From positions 1,178,001-1,242,000 of the forward strand of contig NZ_CP132957.1 in the NCBI RefSeq assembly GCF_030863805.1: a stretch of 64,000 nt of DNA, written 5' to 3'. Below are positions 36,835 through 46,402 of the stretch, one piece after another; the stretch's first letter is position 1; each line of letters begins with the position of its first letter. Below the pieces are notes generated by a model that saw only the letters and a list, made by a program, of their open reading frames with translations, had not been told where the DNA came from and did no database searches. The translations under genes were made by a program, and so were the position numbers. The stretch is from Kineothrix sp. MB12-C1. GTDB lineage: Bacteria > Bacillota > Clostridia > Lachnospirales > Lachnospiraceae.

Positions 36835-38261
36835 ATTTGAACATAGAAACAAGCATTCCGGCGATCACTGTCTTCATACAAGGCTTAGTAAGCTTCTTCT
36901 CTCCTTGTGTGCTGCCGCTGATTCCCTTATATATCGGATATCTGTCCGGCGGGGCAAAGACAATAGACGATGATGGAAATGTCCGCTATAAACGAAGCAC
37001 AGTTATGCTCAATACATTCTTTTTCGTACTGGGTATCAGCTTCACCTTTTTCCTCTTGGGTCTCGGCTTTACCACCCTCGGACGCTTCTTCCAAAATTAT
37101 CAGACATGGTTCACACGCATCGGTGGAATGATTGTCATCCTTTTCGGACTTTCCCAACTAGGAATTCTTGGCAGTTCCTCCATGGCAAAAGAACGGCGGT
37201 TCCATTTTCAACCGGAAAACCTTACGATGAATCCTCTTACCGCTCTTATCCTCGGATTCACCTTCAGTTTCGCATGGACACCCTGTGTCGGTCCGGCTCT
37301 TGCCAGCGTTCTTATTATGGCGGCCTCTTCAGCATCTTCAACAGCCGGATTTTTCTTAATCGGCGTCTATACTTTAGGCTTTGTCCTTCCTTTTATGGGA
37401 GTAGGTATTTTCACAGGAACCTTACTCGACTTCTTCAAGAAGCATAAGCAAGTAGTAAAATATACAGCTAAAATTGGTGGCATCCTTATGATATTAATCG
37501 GAATCATGATGTTTACCGGTTGGATGAACGGTTTTAGCAGCTATCTGTCCGGTATCGGAACCACTTCCCAGGGAAGCGGCATCAACTCTTCCGCTAACAA
37601 TGCTGCAGATGATATAGAAGATACTTCAAATGACAATATCGATAGCAGCGATAACAGTGCGAATTCCGATAACGATACAAGTGTCAGCGATAGTACCAAT
37701 GCTGATAATAAAAATAATACGGGCGAAAACAAAAGTGACGAAAGTGTTACAAACGAGACTGCAGGTAATACGGAAGCCGATACCCCTTCCACAGATGAGG
37801 AAGCAGCACCTGATACCATTGCTGCTCCGGACTTTACTCTTACCGATCAATTTGGGAATACACATACGCTCTCCGATTACAAAGGGAAAACTGTATTCCT
37901 CAATTTCTGGGCGACCTGGTGTCCTCCCTGCCGTGCGGAAATGCCGGAGATTCAAGAACTATATGAAGATTACGGAGAAAATGCCAATGACATTATTATT
38001 CTTGGCGTCGCCTCACCGGGTGTAGGACGCGAGGGAAGCGAGGAAGAAGTAGCTGCCTTCCTTGAGAATAACGGCTACTCCTATCCGGTCGCTATGGATA
38101 CCGGTGGTACTATGGCAGCTACCTATGGCATCAGCGCTTACCCAACTACCTTTATGATCGACAAAGAAGGAAATGTCTTCGGTTATGTTTCCGGTCAGCT
38201 AACGAAGGATATCATGATTAGCATTATCGAGCAGACCGTAGCCGGCATTCGAGCGCAATAA
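36831..38261 (+). CDS. CcdA-like membrane electron carrier fused to a TlpA-like thioredoxin domain
   Basis: A 476-residue fusion. The first 230 residues are a six-helix CcdA/DsbD-type domain with the cysteines in FSPCVLPLIP near residue 25 and WTPCVGPALA near 147. These carry electrons from cytoplasmic thioredoxin across the membrane. An acidic Ser/Asn/Asp-rich linker of about 85 residues follows. Residues 320-476 are an extracytoplasmic thioredoxin-like domain with FWATWCPPC and a cis-Pro in SAYPTTFMI. The protein would reduce disulphides or sulphoxides outside the membrane by itself. It is controlled together with the preceding Rrf2 gene. Confidence 0.92.
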   Translation: MNLNIETSIPAITVFIQGLVSFFSPCVLPLIPLYIGYLSGGAKTIDDDGNVRYKRSTVMLNTFFFVLGISFTFFLLGLGFTTLGRFFQNYQTWFTRIGGMIVILFGLSQLGILGSSSMAKERRFHFQPENLTMNPLTALILGFTFSFAWTPCVGPALASVLIMAASSASSTAGFFLIGVYTLGFVLPFMGVGIFTGTLLDFFKKHKQVVKYTAKIGGILMILIGIMMFTGWMNGFSSYLSGIGTTSQGSGINSSANNAADDIEDTSNDNIDSSDNSANSDNDTSVSDSTNADNKNNTGENKSDESVTNETAGNTEADTPSTDEEAAPDTIAAPDFTLTDQFGNTHTLSDYKGKTVFLNFWATWCPPCRAEMPEIQELYEDYGENANDIIILGVASPGVGREGSEEEVAAFLENNGYSYPVAMDTGGTMAATYGISAYPTTFMIDKEGNVFGYVSGQLTKDIMISIIEQTVAGIRAQ

Positions 38262-38285
38262 CTACAATAATGATAGGTAAGAATC

Positions 38286-39398
38286 TTACCGCAGATATGC
38301 CGACTTAATCACCTCCAGCGCAGGAAGCGCATTTCCATCATAATCAAACAGGCCCTGATTCGCCCATTCATTCCCACATGGACCAGGGTCCTGCATATAC
38401 ATAAGAGCTTCCTTTGTGGCCCAACTGCTTCCTTTCACCGGAAGCCACGCGGGTTCCCAATAGAAATATCCGGCACCCAGTCCATTTTCCACGGCTGCGA
38501 TCCCTTCTATGAACTTTCTCATAAAAAGGACCTGCCCTTCTTCGGTTGCCGGATATTCTAGGCGCTTTAACAAGGCAGGTTTCGCTGCTGCCCCTTTTCT
38601 TTCTTCCGGTTTAAGGCCTTCATAGTCCGCATAATCCTCCATCGTAAAAGGCTGTGCTACTTCCGCTACGACAATGGGTTTCCCATAACGCTTAGCCAGT
38701 AGATTCATATTGTCGATCAGTCCTTTTAATTCTCCGTTCCAAACCGGGTAATACGATAGACCTATCACCTGAAATTCTTCACCTCTCTCCAGAAAATGAT
38801 CGAACCAATCACAACACATTTCCCAATCATGCCCGTGGTCCAAATGGAGCATAATGGGGATATCTTCATCCACCGCCCGCACTCCGCGTATGCCTCTATT
38901 CACAAAACGAGCAATATTATCATAGTCAGGTTTCTTGGCATCAGGCCAAAGGAGTCCGTTTGTAATTTCATTTCCCACCTGTACCATATCCGGGAATATC
39001 CCTTTTCTCTTTAATAGCTTCAGCGTATCTTCCGTATGGGCGAACACCGCTTTCGCTAACTCTTCGTCCCCATATTTCTTCCACGCCTTTGGCTTAATCT
39101 GCTTTCCGGGATCTGCCCAGAAATCGCTGTAATGGAAGTCCAGCAGATACTTAAGCCCTGCTGCCTTCACTTCTTTTACTATCGCGATTGTCGTCTGTAA
39201 ATCGCCGCCTCCGGCACCATAAGAAATCCCATCTTCCGAATAAGGATCTACCCAAAGCCTTAGACGTATGTAATTCACTCCATATTCTTTCAGAATATCC
39301 ACAAGCCTCTTCTCCTGCCCCTTATGATAGAACTTCCCTCCCAGCCTTACGACCTCATCCATAGAAGAAATATCCATACCATGTATGAATTCATTCAT
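38286..39398 (-). CDS. ganB: Arabinogalactan endo-beta-1,4-galactanase (GH53), no signal peptide
   Basis: A 370-residue GH53 barrel. The acid/base is in VQVGNEITNG (Glu about 144) and the nucleophile in IVVAEVAQPF (Glu about 246). An RLRLWVDP motif lies near residue 45. It cuts beta-1,4-galactan in pectin side chains. The start at 39398 is set by GGGAGG 7 nt upstream. The protein begins directly with MNEFIHGMD and has no secretion signal, so it should act in the cytoplasm on imported galacto-oligosaccharides, unlike most GH53 enzymes. It follows the GH42 gene and a long inverted repeat. A small GGTAAG hairpin lies at the convergent end near 38276. Confidence 0.93.
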   Translation of the reverse strand: MNEFIHGMDISSMDEVVRLGGKFYHKGQEKRLVDILKEYGVNYIRLRLWVDPYSEDGISYGAGGGDLQTTIAIVKEVKAAGLKYLLDFHYSDFWADPGKQIKPKAWKKYGDEELAKAVFAHTEDTLKLLKRKGIFPDMVQVGNEITNGLLWPDAKKPDYDNIARFVNRGIRGVRAVDEDIPIMLHLDHGHDWEMCCDWFDHFLERGEEFQVIGLSYYPVWNGELKGLIDNMNLLAKRYGKPIVVAEVAQPFTMEDYADYEGLKPEERKGAAAKPALLKRLEYPATEEGQVLFMRKFIEGIAAVENGLGAGYFYWEPAWLPVKGSSWATKEALMYMQDPGPCGNEWANQGLFDYDGNALPALEVIKSAYLR

Positions 39399-39437
39399 CC
39401 CCATCGCCTCCCCCTTCTTTTTATTTCTTATTAGATG

Positions 39438-39700
39438 ATTGCAAAACTCATCAACTTCTATAATTTCATACACAATTTATAATATCTGAATCAGAAAGAA
39501 TAGTATGAAAGATTTTTCAAGCGATTTTAGGCCACGGAGCTGAGACATAGGAATCCTTAAAGCCTCTGCTGAAAAGGATTCCTTCTCTGACTCAGCGTAG
39601 TGCTTGGCATAACCAGAGGATGGAAAACTTTCATACTATCTTTCTTCACAATCTTTATTTATTGTGTATGAAATTTTCACAACTTGCCTGTTTTGCAATT
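39438..39700. repeat. About 263-bp imperfect palindromic element filling the GH42-GH53 gap
   Basis: The two arms (about 39438-39518 and 39622-39700) are complementary over roughly 80 bp. The best blocks are TTTCATACACAAT against ATTGTGTATGAAA, and AGTATGAAAG against CTTTCATACT. Inside is a second hairpin: CTGAG/CTCAG flanking GGAATCCTT against AAGGATTCC, centred near 39565. The whole intergenic space (39399-39706) is taken up by it. No ORF or T-tailed terminator is seen. It looks like a MITE-like or other mobile palindromic unit, or an RNA structure setting the GH42:GH53 ratio. Confidence 0.8.
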
Positions 39701-39706
39701 GCATCT

Positions 39707-41716
39707 CTATTTCTCAACTAAAATCCGGCATTCGAAGGGCGAAAGTTTTATTTCTCCTTCTATTTGCTCACCGGTATCCGCATCCACCCATGCCTCGACA
39801 TCATGAATCACTGCTTCTGCATCGTTAAAGTTCTGAAGGAAAACGAGATTCTCTTCCCCTTCCCGCACTGATACCGTCACGCCATAAGGAAGTTCACTCG
39901 CAAGCGGGTTGACAAGCTCTTTTTCCAGCATTCTTTCCTTATAGAAAAGATTCAAGAATTCCTGTCCGAACTCTGCCGCTAAATAATATGCATTTCCTTT
40001 ACCAAAGTAGTTTCTCGTGATTGCGGGACTTCCTTTATAATATTCCTTTTCATACACAGTTAGTATTTCGGCTGTCTTCGCATGAACTACTTCGCACAGC
40101 CGTCCAACCGGATAAGCCTTGCCTTTATAATTAATTTCATTTCGGAACTCTTCTCCCGGGGCATCGATTTCTTCCTGCCGAATCCCCAACACCTCTTGCA
40201 GAGGATGCTTCTCCGTAAAACAAAGATCCGACTCGTTTACCACGCCGCTCCAATAGGTCGTAATATAGCTCCCGCCATTTCTCACGAAGTCTTCCACCTT
40301 CTGCGCATATTTTTCTTTATACAGATAGTTCACCGGTGCCGCTACGATTCGATATTCCTTCAAATCATCTTCCATATTGATCACATCCACATCAATACCG
40401 GCTTCCCAGAAGCTGCGAAAATGCATTAGAAACGTTTTTACATAATCGATATCGATTATCGGGCCGGTAGCATCCTCTACCGCCCACCAGTTTTCCCAGT
40501 CAAAAATGACCGCCACCTTTGGCCTGTTACATGTAGCAGCTATCTTCTCGCTCATTTTTGCAAGACGTTCCCCCACCTGTGTTACTTCCAGAAAAGTTCT
40601 CGTATTCTCTTTATTCTTATGATCCAGAACTGCTCCATGAAATTTTTCAAAAGCCCCTCTCCCCTTCCTCCACTGAAAGTACTGCACGGAATTAGAGCCA
40701 TGAGCTACCGCTTGCATAGAGGAAAGCATATGCATATGAGGCCGCTTTACCGGATTAAACGCACGCCAATTAATACAGGAAGGAGTGCTTTCCATTAATA
40801 GAAATGGGGCTTTTTTCATACTTCTCATCATACTGTGAGCGGCTGCCGTCTTCACGGCAACCGGTACCTCATCTTTTCTCTTATGCCAGAACGGATAAGA
40901 ATCCCAAGATACGATATCCACACATCGATGCAACTCATAATAATTCAAAGGTTTAAAAAAGTACATGAAATTAGTCGTTACCGGAAAGGATGAATATTCT
41001 CTGACGGAATCGATTTCCCATTTGCAAAAGCCCGTCATCTGGTGTGTCACGAATCGATGCCAATCCAGGTTCAAACCGTGGGTGAGTATCTCTCCATTCG
41101 GCATAGGGCTATGAATTTGTTCCCAATCCGTATAGCGATGGCTCCAGAAGGTCGTCCACCATGCCTGATTCAAACGATCTAAAGTCCTATACTTTTCCTG
41201 CAGCCATAAGCGGAATTCCAGGTTACACTCCTCACAGTGGCAGGAACCATCACCAAAGTTACCGCCAAGCTCATTGGAAATATGCCATAGCAATACAGCA
41301 GGATGTTTCCCAAAAGCTTCTGCCAGCTTGCTGTCTATTATTCTTGCCTTCTCCCTCATCTTCTTCGAGGTATAACAAAAGTTATGTCTTTTCCCCGGGA
41401 GATTCTTCTTTCCATCCGCATGAACCTGCATAATCTCAGGATATTTTGCCGTCATCCAATGAGGCATCGAAGCCGTAGGCGTTGCCAGCACTGTGAATAT
41501 TCCATTACCATACAACTCATCTATGATATCCCTTAGCCAGTCAAAGCAAAAGCATCCTTCCTCCGGTTCCAGCACAGACCAGGAAAATACTCCGAGAGTC
41601 ACACAGTTGATGTTGCCCTTTTTCATCAGTTCTATATCTTCCTGCAGCACCTCCGGACAGTCCAGCCACTGTTCCGGATTATAATCGCCGCCATGAAGTA
41701 AGTTAGCTAAATTCAC
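39707..41716 (-). CDS. Beta-galactosidase, GH42
   Basis: A 669-residue GH42 enzyme. The acid/base Glu is in WHISNELGG (Glu149) and the nucleophile in LLMEST (Glu309). A CHCEEC cluster (C159, C161, C164) and a nearby upstream Cys form the structural zinc site. Trimerisation and C-terminal beta domains complete the usual length. It removes terminal galactose from galacto-oligosaccharides in the cytoplasm. No signal peptide is present. It stands between the small zinc-ribbon gene and GH53 in the galactan locus. Confidence 0.95.
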   Translation of the reverse strand: MNLANLLHGGDYNPEQWLDCPEVLQEDIELMKKGNINCVTLGVFSWSVLEPEEGCFCFDWLRDIIDELYGNGIFTVLATPTASMPHWMTAKYPEIMQVHADGKKNLPGKRHNFCYTSKKMREKARIIDSKLAEAFGKHPAVLLWHISNELGGNFGDGSCHCEECNLEFRLWLQEKYRTLDRLNQAWWTTFWSHRYTDWEQIHSPMPNGEILTHGLNLDWHRFVTHQMTGFCKWEIDSVREYSSFPVTTNFMYFFKPLNYYELHRCVDIVSWDSYPFWHKRKDEVPVAVKTAAAHSMMRSMKKAPFLLMESTPSCINWRAFNPVKRPHMHMLSSMQAVAHGSNSVQYFQWRKGRGAFEKFHGAVLDHKNKENTRTFLEVTQVGERLAKMSEKIAATCNRPKVAVIFDWENWWAVEDATGPIIDIDYVKTFLMHFRSFWEAGIDVDVINMEDDLKEYRIVAAPVNYLYKEKYAQKVEDFVRNGGSYITTYWSGVVNESDLCFTEKHPLQEVLGIRQEEIDAPGEEFRNEINYKGKAYPVGRLCEVVHAKTAEILTVYEKEYYKGSPAITRNYFGKGNAYYLAAEFGQEFLNLFYKERMLEKELVNPLASELPYGVTVSVREGEENLVFLQNFNDAEAVIHDVEAWVDADTGEQIEGEIKLSPFECRILVEK

Positions 41717-41748
41717 TATACTTCCTCCTTCGTTTTTCTTCTGCTTTA

Positions 41749-41973
41749 TTATCCGCCTTCAAATCCAAAACCTGTAAATCTTTTCCTCATATCTCCATAG
41801 CGGAATCTCGCCATCTGATTCTTCTCCAGCACATCTTCTTCGTTTCCTACATACTGGCATCTGATGCAATAATACTCTTCTTTCTCTTTATCATAGAACA
41901 TATCCAAATCCAAGTCCCTCATAAAACAAGACGGACATCTGTAATTCAATCTGCCTTTTCCAGCTTGAGCCAT
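41749..41973 (-). CDS. Small zinc-ribbon-like protein (74 residues)
   Basis: The short protein has two CxxC pairs, RCPSC near residue 12 and YCIRC near 35, spaced like a zinc ribbon, and a basic C-terminus. The start at 41973 has a GAGGGG site. It overlaps the end of the upstream 612-residue gene by 28 bp, so translation is probably coupled. Its position between two catabolic enzymes suggests a role in the locus, but no function can be named. Confidence 0.65.
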   Translation of the reverse strand: MAQAGKGRLNYRCPSCFMRDLDLDMFYDKEKEEYYCIRCQYVGNEEDVLEKNQMARFRYGDMRKRFTGFGFEGG

Positions 41974-43784
41974 GATACTAACCCCTCTTTCTCTTTCAAC
42001 TTCGTCGTATAACCGAGCGTATACATCGGCGAGAACGCATAGCCTTCCTTCACATACCCTTCTGCATCCGCACGGTTCGTGCGCATGGAAACCCTTGTCT
42101 CTACCTGAGGAATGTGAGCTGCCACTTCTTCCGCACAAGACAGAGTTATCTCCCTGCACTTATATTCATAAGAAATGATTTCCGTACATTCCTGATTCCT
42201 GCAGCTAAGTGTAATTCCCTCCATAGGCTCCGAATATTCCGTCGTTCCATAACATCCGACCATATATTCATCAATCTCTACTTCCGCATCGGGATTACTC
42301 ATATGCAATATATTTCTCTCAATTTTAATCTCCGAACTTCCTTCTTCAAATGAAATGACGGTCTGAAGGGTTATTGTCAAATCGTAGAACTCAATATCCA
42401 CAGGGTCAAGCGTTAGGATTCTGACTGTTTCCTTTTCAGAGTAGTGTGCTTTGGTCCTGCACAAGCACAGATCCACTTCCTCTCCCCGATAGATCAACCT
42501 CGCACTTTTTACCGTTCCTTCTCCTGCATAATGGGTGAAATAACCTGCACGATATTTTTCCTGGATAAGAAAGGGATAAGAAGCATCGGTCACATGCTTC
42601 GTTCCAATTCCTACCGGCCATTCTTGTTTGGCCACATAAGGACGCAGATCAACGAGAGCACCGCCTTGATCCATATTAATACATGCGCGCATGTTCGGGT
42701 CACTATACCAGAATAACTGTTTCTCTGAGCCATACAGAATATCTCGCCAAAGCGCACATTCCGGCTCAGTATAAGTCTTCTTCTGACGATAATAGTCAGC
42801 AAATTCCGCCATCGTCATATCCGTCAGCTTTCCTTCTTCCTTCAGCTTACCATAGTAAGCCATCGCATCGTCATAACTCTTAGCGAGCAGTTCATAGGAG
42901 GCTTCCCACCTTCCCATTTTGTTCAGCCAGCCCGGACCCACGAACATCATATTATAAGAATATCCGTTATTATATTTCTCCAAGTCTCTATATTGATCGA
43001 TCACATTATAAAGATAAGGATATTCCCATGTTTCGGTATCATATATCATTCCCCGAAGTACATTTTGCGGATGTGTTCCAAAATTCGAACCATTCCCGTC
43101 ATAGCAGGCAATCAAGTCTCTGGACAAATGGGGAATTGCCACAATTCCGCTGTCTTCTTCCTTATTCGCTGCCGGTGCGTGGGTGTTTTGCTTGGACGGT
43201 ATCCAGGGATTCCATGGACCGCCATCCATAAAGGTATACCATGAGTTATTGCATGTATGGTATGCTTTTGGCCCTTCTTCCCAACAAGTGGCCACCGCAC
43301 ATTTCACCATAGGGTAAGCCTCTTTTATATAGTTGGTCAGCTCTGCATCCATATAATAGGAACCGGTCGATTCCGGATAAAAACCGAATTTCTCATAAAA
43401 CTTTTCGAATACATCATTGACGATTGACTTCTTATCCTCCATCGAAAACATCCAGATACAGAAATCTTTCGTCTTATATTTCTCCCGAAACTCCGTACAC
43501 GGTAACCCTAAAAGAGACAGCGCAATTTCATCTCCATATTTTTCGTGGTGCTCTTTTGCAATCTGTACCGCCTCTTCATTGAATAATGACGCATATGTCA
43601 TATGTATGGTAGTCTTCAATCCATATTTATGAGCGGTCTCCTGCTGGAATCTGAAAATATCGAGAGACTCCTGTAAAAGTGCCTTTCTTCCGATATCTTC
43701 TTCCTTCCCATGACCGGTTACTTTTTCCGCATATTCCGGAACCATTTCCGGTCTGTGAATAATATTTACAATAAAATCACTCAT
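41946..43784 (-). CDS. Uncharacterised 612-residue protein, putative carbohydrate-active enzyme
   Basis: I do not recognise a named family. The first 330 residues have alternating strand/helix segments with conserved-looking acidic and aromatic motifs (VNIIHRPEM, KTTIHMTYASLF, ESTGSYYMDAEL, WYTFMDGGPWNPW). This recalls polysaccharide deacetylase- or GH57-like barrels. The C-terminal half reads as beta-rich, similar to accessory domains of sugar hydrolases. There is no signal peptide. It is the first enzyme gene after the sugar ABC permeases and precedes GH42 and GH53, so it likely acts on the imported oligosaccharide. The start at 43784 is chosen from the GGAGGA site; ATG at 43814 is possible. 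Confidence 0.6.
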   Translation of the reverse strand: MSDFIVNIIHRPEMVPEYAEKVTGHGKEEDIGRKALLQESLDIFRFQQETAHKYGLKTTIHMTYASLFNEEAVQIAKEHHEKYGDEIALSLLGLPCTEFREKYKTKDFCIWMFSMEDKKSIVNDVFEKFYEKFGFYPESTGSYYMDAELTNYIKEAYPMVKCAVATCWEEGPKAYHTCNNSWYTFMDGGPWNPWIPSKQNTHAPAANKEEDSGIVAIPHLSRDLIACYDGNGSNFGTHPQNVLRGMIYDTETWEYPYLYNVIDQYRDLEKYNNGYSYNMMFVGPGWLNKMGRWEASYELLAKSYDDAMAYYGKLKEEGKLTDMTMAEFADYYRQKKTYTEPECALWRDILYGSEKQLFWYSDPNMRACINMDQGGALVDLRPYVAKQEWPVGIGTKHVTDASYPFLIQEKYRAGYFTHYAGEGTVKSARLIYRGEEVDLCLCRTKAHYSEKETVRILTLDPVDIEFYDLTITLQTVISFEEGSSEIKIERNILHMSNPDAEVEIDEYMVGCYGTTEYSEPMEGITLSCRNQECTEIISYEYKCREITLSCAEEVAAHIPQVETRVSMRTNRADAEGYVKEGYAFSPMYTLGYTTKLKEKEGLVSWLKLEKAD

Positions 43785-43876
43785 TTTTCTTTTTATTCCT
43801 CCATTACCCAACATATTTCATGTATTCAGAATTCCTTTTACACTCGTTTATTTATCAAATTTTTCTATTTTACTCT

Positions 43877-44695
43877 TTATTTGACCGCCCCGGTAATGCC
43901 TTCCGCAAAGCTCTTCTGTAACAGGAAGAAGATAATAACTGTGGGAATCGTACACAATAACACACCGAGCATTAGCATTCCATAGTCGGTAAAATATCCT
44001 TCTTTCAAATTTGCCACCAACATCGGCATCGTTATACTCTTATTATCCTGCATAATTACCTTCGGCCATAAGTAGTTGTTCCATGCATTCATAAAAGTAA
44101 TCGTCATCGCTGCCGCATAAGTGGAACGCATAGTCGGTATGAACATCCGAAAGAAAATGGAAAGTTCGCTCAGTCCGTCAATTCTGGCAGCCTCGATAAT
44201 ATCATGAGGAAACGACCGGGCACTCTGGCGAAACATCATAATAAGGAATGGCGTAGATATCGTAGGCAGTACGAAGCCTAACGCTGTATTCAGCAGCCTT
44301 GCCTGGGCAAACATCTGAAACAGGGGGATCATAGTTGCCGCGAAAGGCACCATCATTGCCAGCAGAATAATCGACATCACCGTATCTTTTCCCTTATCAT
44401 GGTAAATCTCAAACCCATATCCTGCCAAAGAACAAACAACCAAAGAAAGCAAGGTGAGCACAACAGAATAGCGGAAGGAATTAAGCATCGCCGTCCCCAC
44501 ATTCTGAGAGGCCAGGAGATTCTTCAAGTTCTCAATAAAATAAGTTCCCGGAAGTAATGTCCCCCGCACAACATCCACACTTTTATTCGTAGCAGCTATG
44601 ACCATCCAGTAAAGCGGGAATATAGAAAACAACGACACAACTGTCAAAAATATGTAAGATACTGTCATTTTTGTCTTATTAGTCACGCTTATCAC
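43877..44695 (-). CDS. Carbohydrate ABC transporter permease (MalG/GanQ-like)
   Basis: A 272-residue inner permease with six membrane helices and the EAA loop EAARIDGLSELSIFFRMFIP near residue 185, which contacts the ATPase. It pairs with the permease encoded upstream (17-bp overlap) and the binding protein at 46403. No ATPase gene is in the locus, so a shared MsmX-type ATPase from elsewhere is expected. Confidence 0.94.
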   Translation of the reverse strand: MISVTNKTKMTVSYIFLTVVSLFSIFPLYWMVIAATNKSVDVVRGTLLPGTYFIENLKNLLASQNVGTAMLNSFRYSVVLTLLSLVVCSLAGYGFEIYHDKGKDTVMSIILLAMMVPFAATMIPLFQMFAQARLLNTALGFVLPTISTPFLIMMFRQSARSFPHDIIEAARIDGLSELSIFFRMFIPTMRSTYAAAMTITFMNAWNNYLWPKVIMQDNKSITMPMLVANLKEGYFTDYGMLMLGVLLCTIPTVIIFFLLQKSFAEGITGAVK

Positions 44696-45563
44696 CTACT
44701 TTCATCTGTACGAATGCCAACACTGCCACCAATATGAGAATCAGATAAGACATGGATGCCGCATATCCGAAGTTCGGCACATATTTAAAGGATACGTTAT
44801 AAATATAATGTGACATAGTAATCGTCGCATTAGCCGGTCCGCCGTTCGTTAAATTCATCGATTCGTCAAACAATTGTAAGGTGCCATTTGTAGACATAAT
44901 TGCCGTAAGAAGAATGGTCGGCTTCAAAAGAGGAACCGTAATCTTACGAAAGCTCTGGAAAGGAGAAGCACCATCTATCTTGGCTGCTTCATAGATGGAA
45001 TATTCAATATTCTGTAGTCCTGCCAGATAAAACACCATGTTGTATCCCGTCCATCTCCATACAAGGGCAATAATAATGATAATCCTTGCGCTAAAAGGAT
45101 GCCCCAGAAAATTATAGCCTGTATGTAAAAAACCGAGATCGATCAAAACATTATTTACAAAACCATCCACCGCAAATAAAGAGCGGAATATAATCGCATA
45201 GGATACGAGGGATGTGGCGCAAGGGAGGAAAATCGCCGTACGGAACAACCCTTTAAATTTCAAATCCTTATTGTTGAGCATAGATGCCAGTACAAGTGCC
45301 AAAATGAGCATAATCGGCACTTGGATGATCAGGTAGAAAAAATTGTTCTTCAAGGACTGCATAAAAACTGCATCCTTAAACATCCGCATATAATTAGTAA
45401 TTCCTGTATAGGACATATTTGCGCCTATACCAGTCTTAAAAGACAAAATGAGTGCTTGAACCATTGGAAGAAAGCTCATAATTACAATTAGAATTACCGC
45501 AGGTGTTAAGAAGGTCCATCCCGTTAAATTATGCTTTTGTCCTAAAGTCAATTTCTTTTTCAT
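44679..45563 (-). CDS. Carbohydrate ABC transporter permease (MalF/GanP-like)
   Basis: A 294-residue permease with six predicted helices and the EAA loop EAAKIDGASPFQSFRKITVP near residue 205. It is the first of the permease pair in the galactan locus. It overlaps the next permease gene. A TauE-like gene lies between it and the binding-protein gene. Confidence 0.94.
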   Translation of the reverse strand: MKKKLTLGQKHNLTGWTFLTPAVILIVIMSFLPMVQALILSFKTGIGANMSYTGITNYMRMFKDAVFMQSLKNNFFYLIIQVPIMLILALVLASMLNNKDLKFKGLFRTAIFLPCATSLVSYAIIFRSLFAVDGFVNNVLIDLGFLHTGYNFLGHPFSARIIIIIALVWRWTGYNMVFYLAGLQNIEYSIYEAAKIDGASPFQSFRKITVPLLKPTILLTAIMSTNGTLQLFDESMNLTNGGPANATITMSHYIYNVSFKYVPNFGYAASMSYLILILVAVLAFVQMKVGDKRD

Positions 45564-45591
45564 CTGTCTTCCTCCTCTCCTTTTGTTCTAC

Positions 45592-46317
45592 CTATACCGA
45601 AATGTTTTTTATAACTAATGCTGCACCGGAAATAATGAGCATAATAATAACAAGCCGTTTTATTATCTTCTCAGGCATAAAACCCGATACCATTAAGCCT
45701 CCGGCCAGCCCCACCGCCATGAATGGCATAAGATAGGCCGCTTTTACAAAAACCTCTTTATTGATAATTCCGGACAATAGATAAATAATAATCCGGAAAG
45801 TATTTTCTATCATAAATACGATACAAATATTTCCTTTAAAGGCACCGCTATTTTTCGTTGTCCTGCTCATATAAGCAGCAAGAAGAGCACCGATTCCATA
45901 TAAACCACTGATGAGGCCGGAAAGAGCGCCGATGAGAAAAAGTACCGCTTTGGAAGATTTGCCTCGTCCCGCATAATACTCTCTAACGAGCATCTCTGCT
46001 CCGAGAATCATAACTATCATTCCAAAAATCAGCTTTATGTGCTGTGCATTTGCATTCTTTAGAAACAACATTCCGGGAATACTTCCCAGGCATACGAGTA
46101 TCGCCGGAAAGAGCCATATTTTTATATCCGTATTCTTCCTTTCCTTCCATGCAATAACGAGATTGGTCGGATATCCCACGATAAGCTCTACCGGCGTAAT
46201 ATCTATATTAGGGTATCGAAAGCTAGTCATCGTCGTAAATACAAGCGTATTGGCGAATCCACACATCCCTTTTACGAAAAAGGCACTTATTGCTGCAAAT
46301 ATCATAAGTTGGTCCAT
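45592..46317 (-). CDS. TauE/SafE family membrane protein
   Basis: A 241-residue protein with about seven membrane helices and the two half-repeats of the TauE/SafE family (FVKGMCGFANTLVF near residue 15 and SGLISGLYGIGALLAAYMSR near 135). Members export sulphite, sulphonates or other small organic anions. Here the gene sits between the sugar-binding protein and the permeases, an odd place. It may export a product released during breakdown of the imported sugar, or it may be an insertion. No substrate can be inferred. Confidence 0.85.
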   Translation of the reverse strand: MDQLMIFAAISAFFVKGMCGFANTLVFTTMTSFRYPNIDITPVELIVGYPTNLVIAWKERKNTDIKIWLFPAILVCLGSIPGMLFLKNANAQHIKLIFGMIVMILGAEMLVREYYAGRGKSSKAVLFLIGALSGLISGLYGIGALLAAYMSRTTKNSGAFKGNICIVFMIENTFRIIIYLLSGIINKEVFVKAAYLMPFMAVGLAGGLMVSGFMPEKIIKRLVIIMLIISGAALVIKNISV

Positions 46318-46324
46318 ACGGTCA

Positions 46325-46352
46325 TTACCAGGGAACGGCCTTTGTGACCGTC
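46325..46352 (-). promoter_or_regulatory. Stem-loop between the binding-protein gene and downstream genes
   Basis: On the minus strand GGGGACGG and CCGTTCCC form a GC-rich hairpin with a 9-nt loop. There is no T-run. Such stems after binding-protein genes commonly protect the upstream mRNA and give more binding protein than permease. Confidence 0.45.
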
Positions 46353-46402
46353 CCCTTTTCCTTTGTCTTAGTATTTCTTTCTTTAAACTTCAAGATAATT
46401 CT

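Noticed and set aside
37626-37955. ORFs opposite the CcdA-thioredoxin linker
   Set aside because: Open only because the linker codons are low-complexity (Asp, Asn, Ser).
46325-46352. Full intrinsic terminator between the binding-protein gene and permeases
   Set aside because: The hairpin has no following T-run, so read-through with mRNA protection is more likely than termination.
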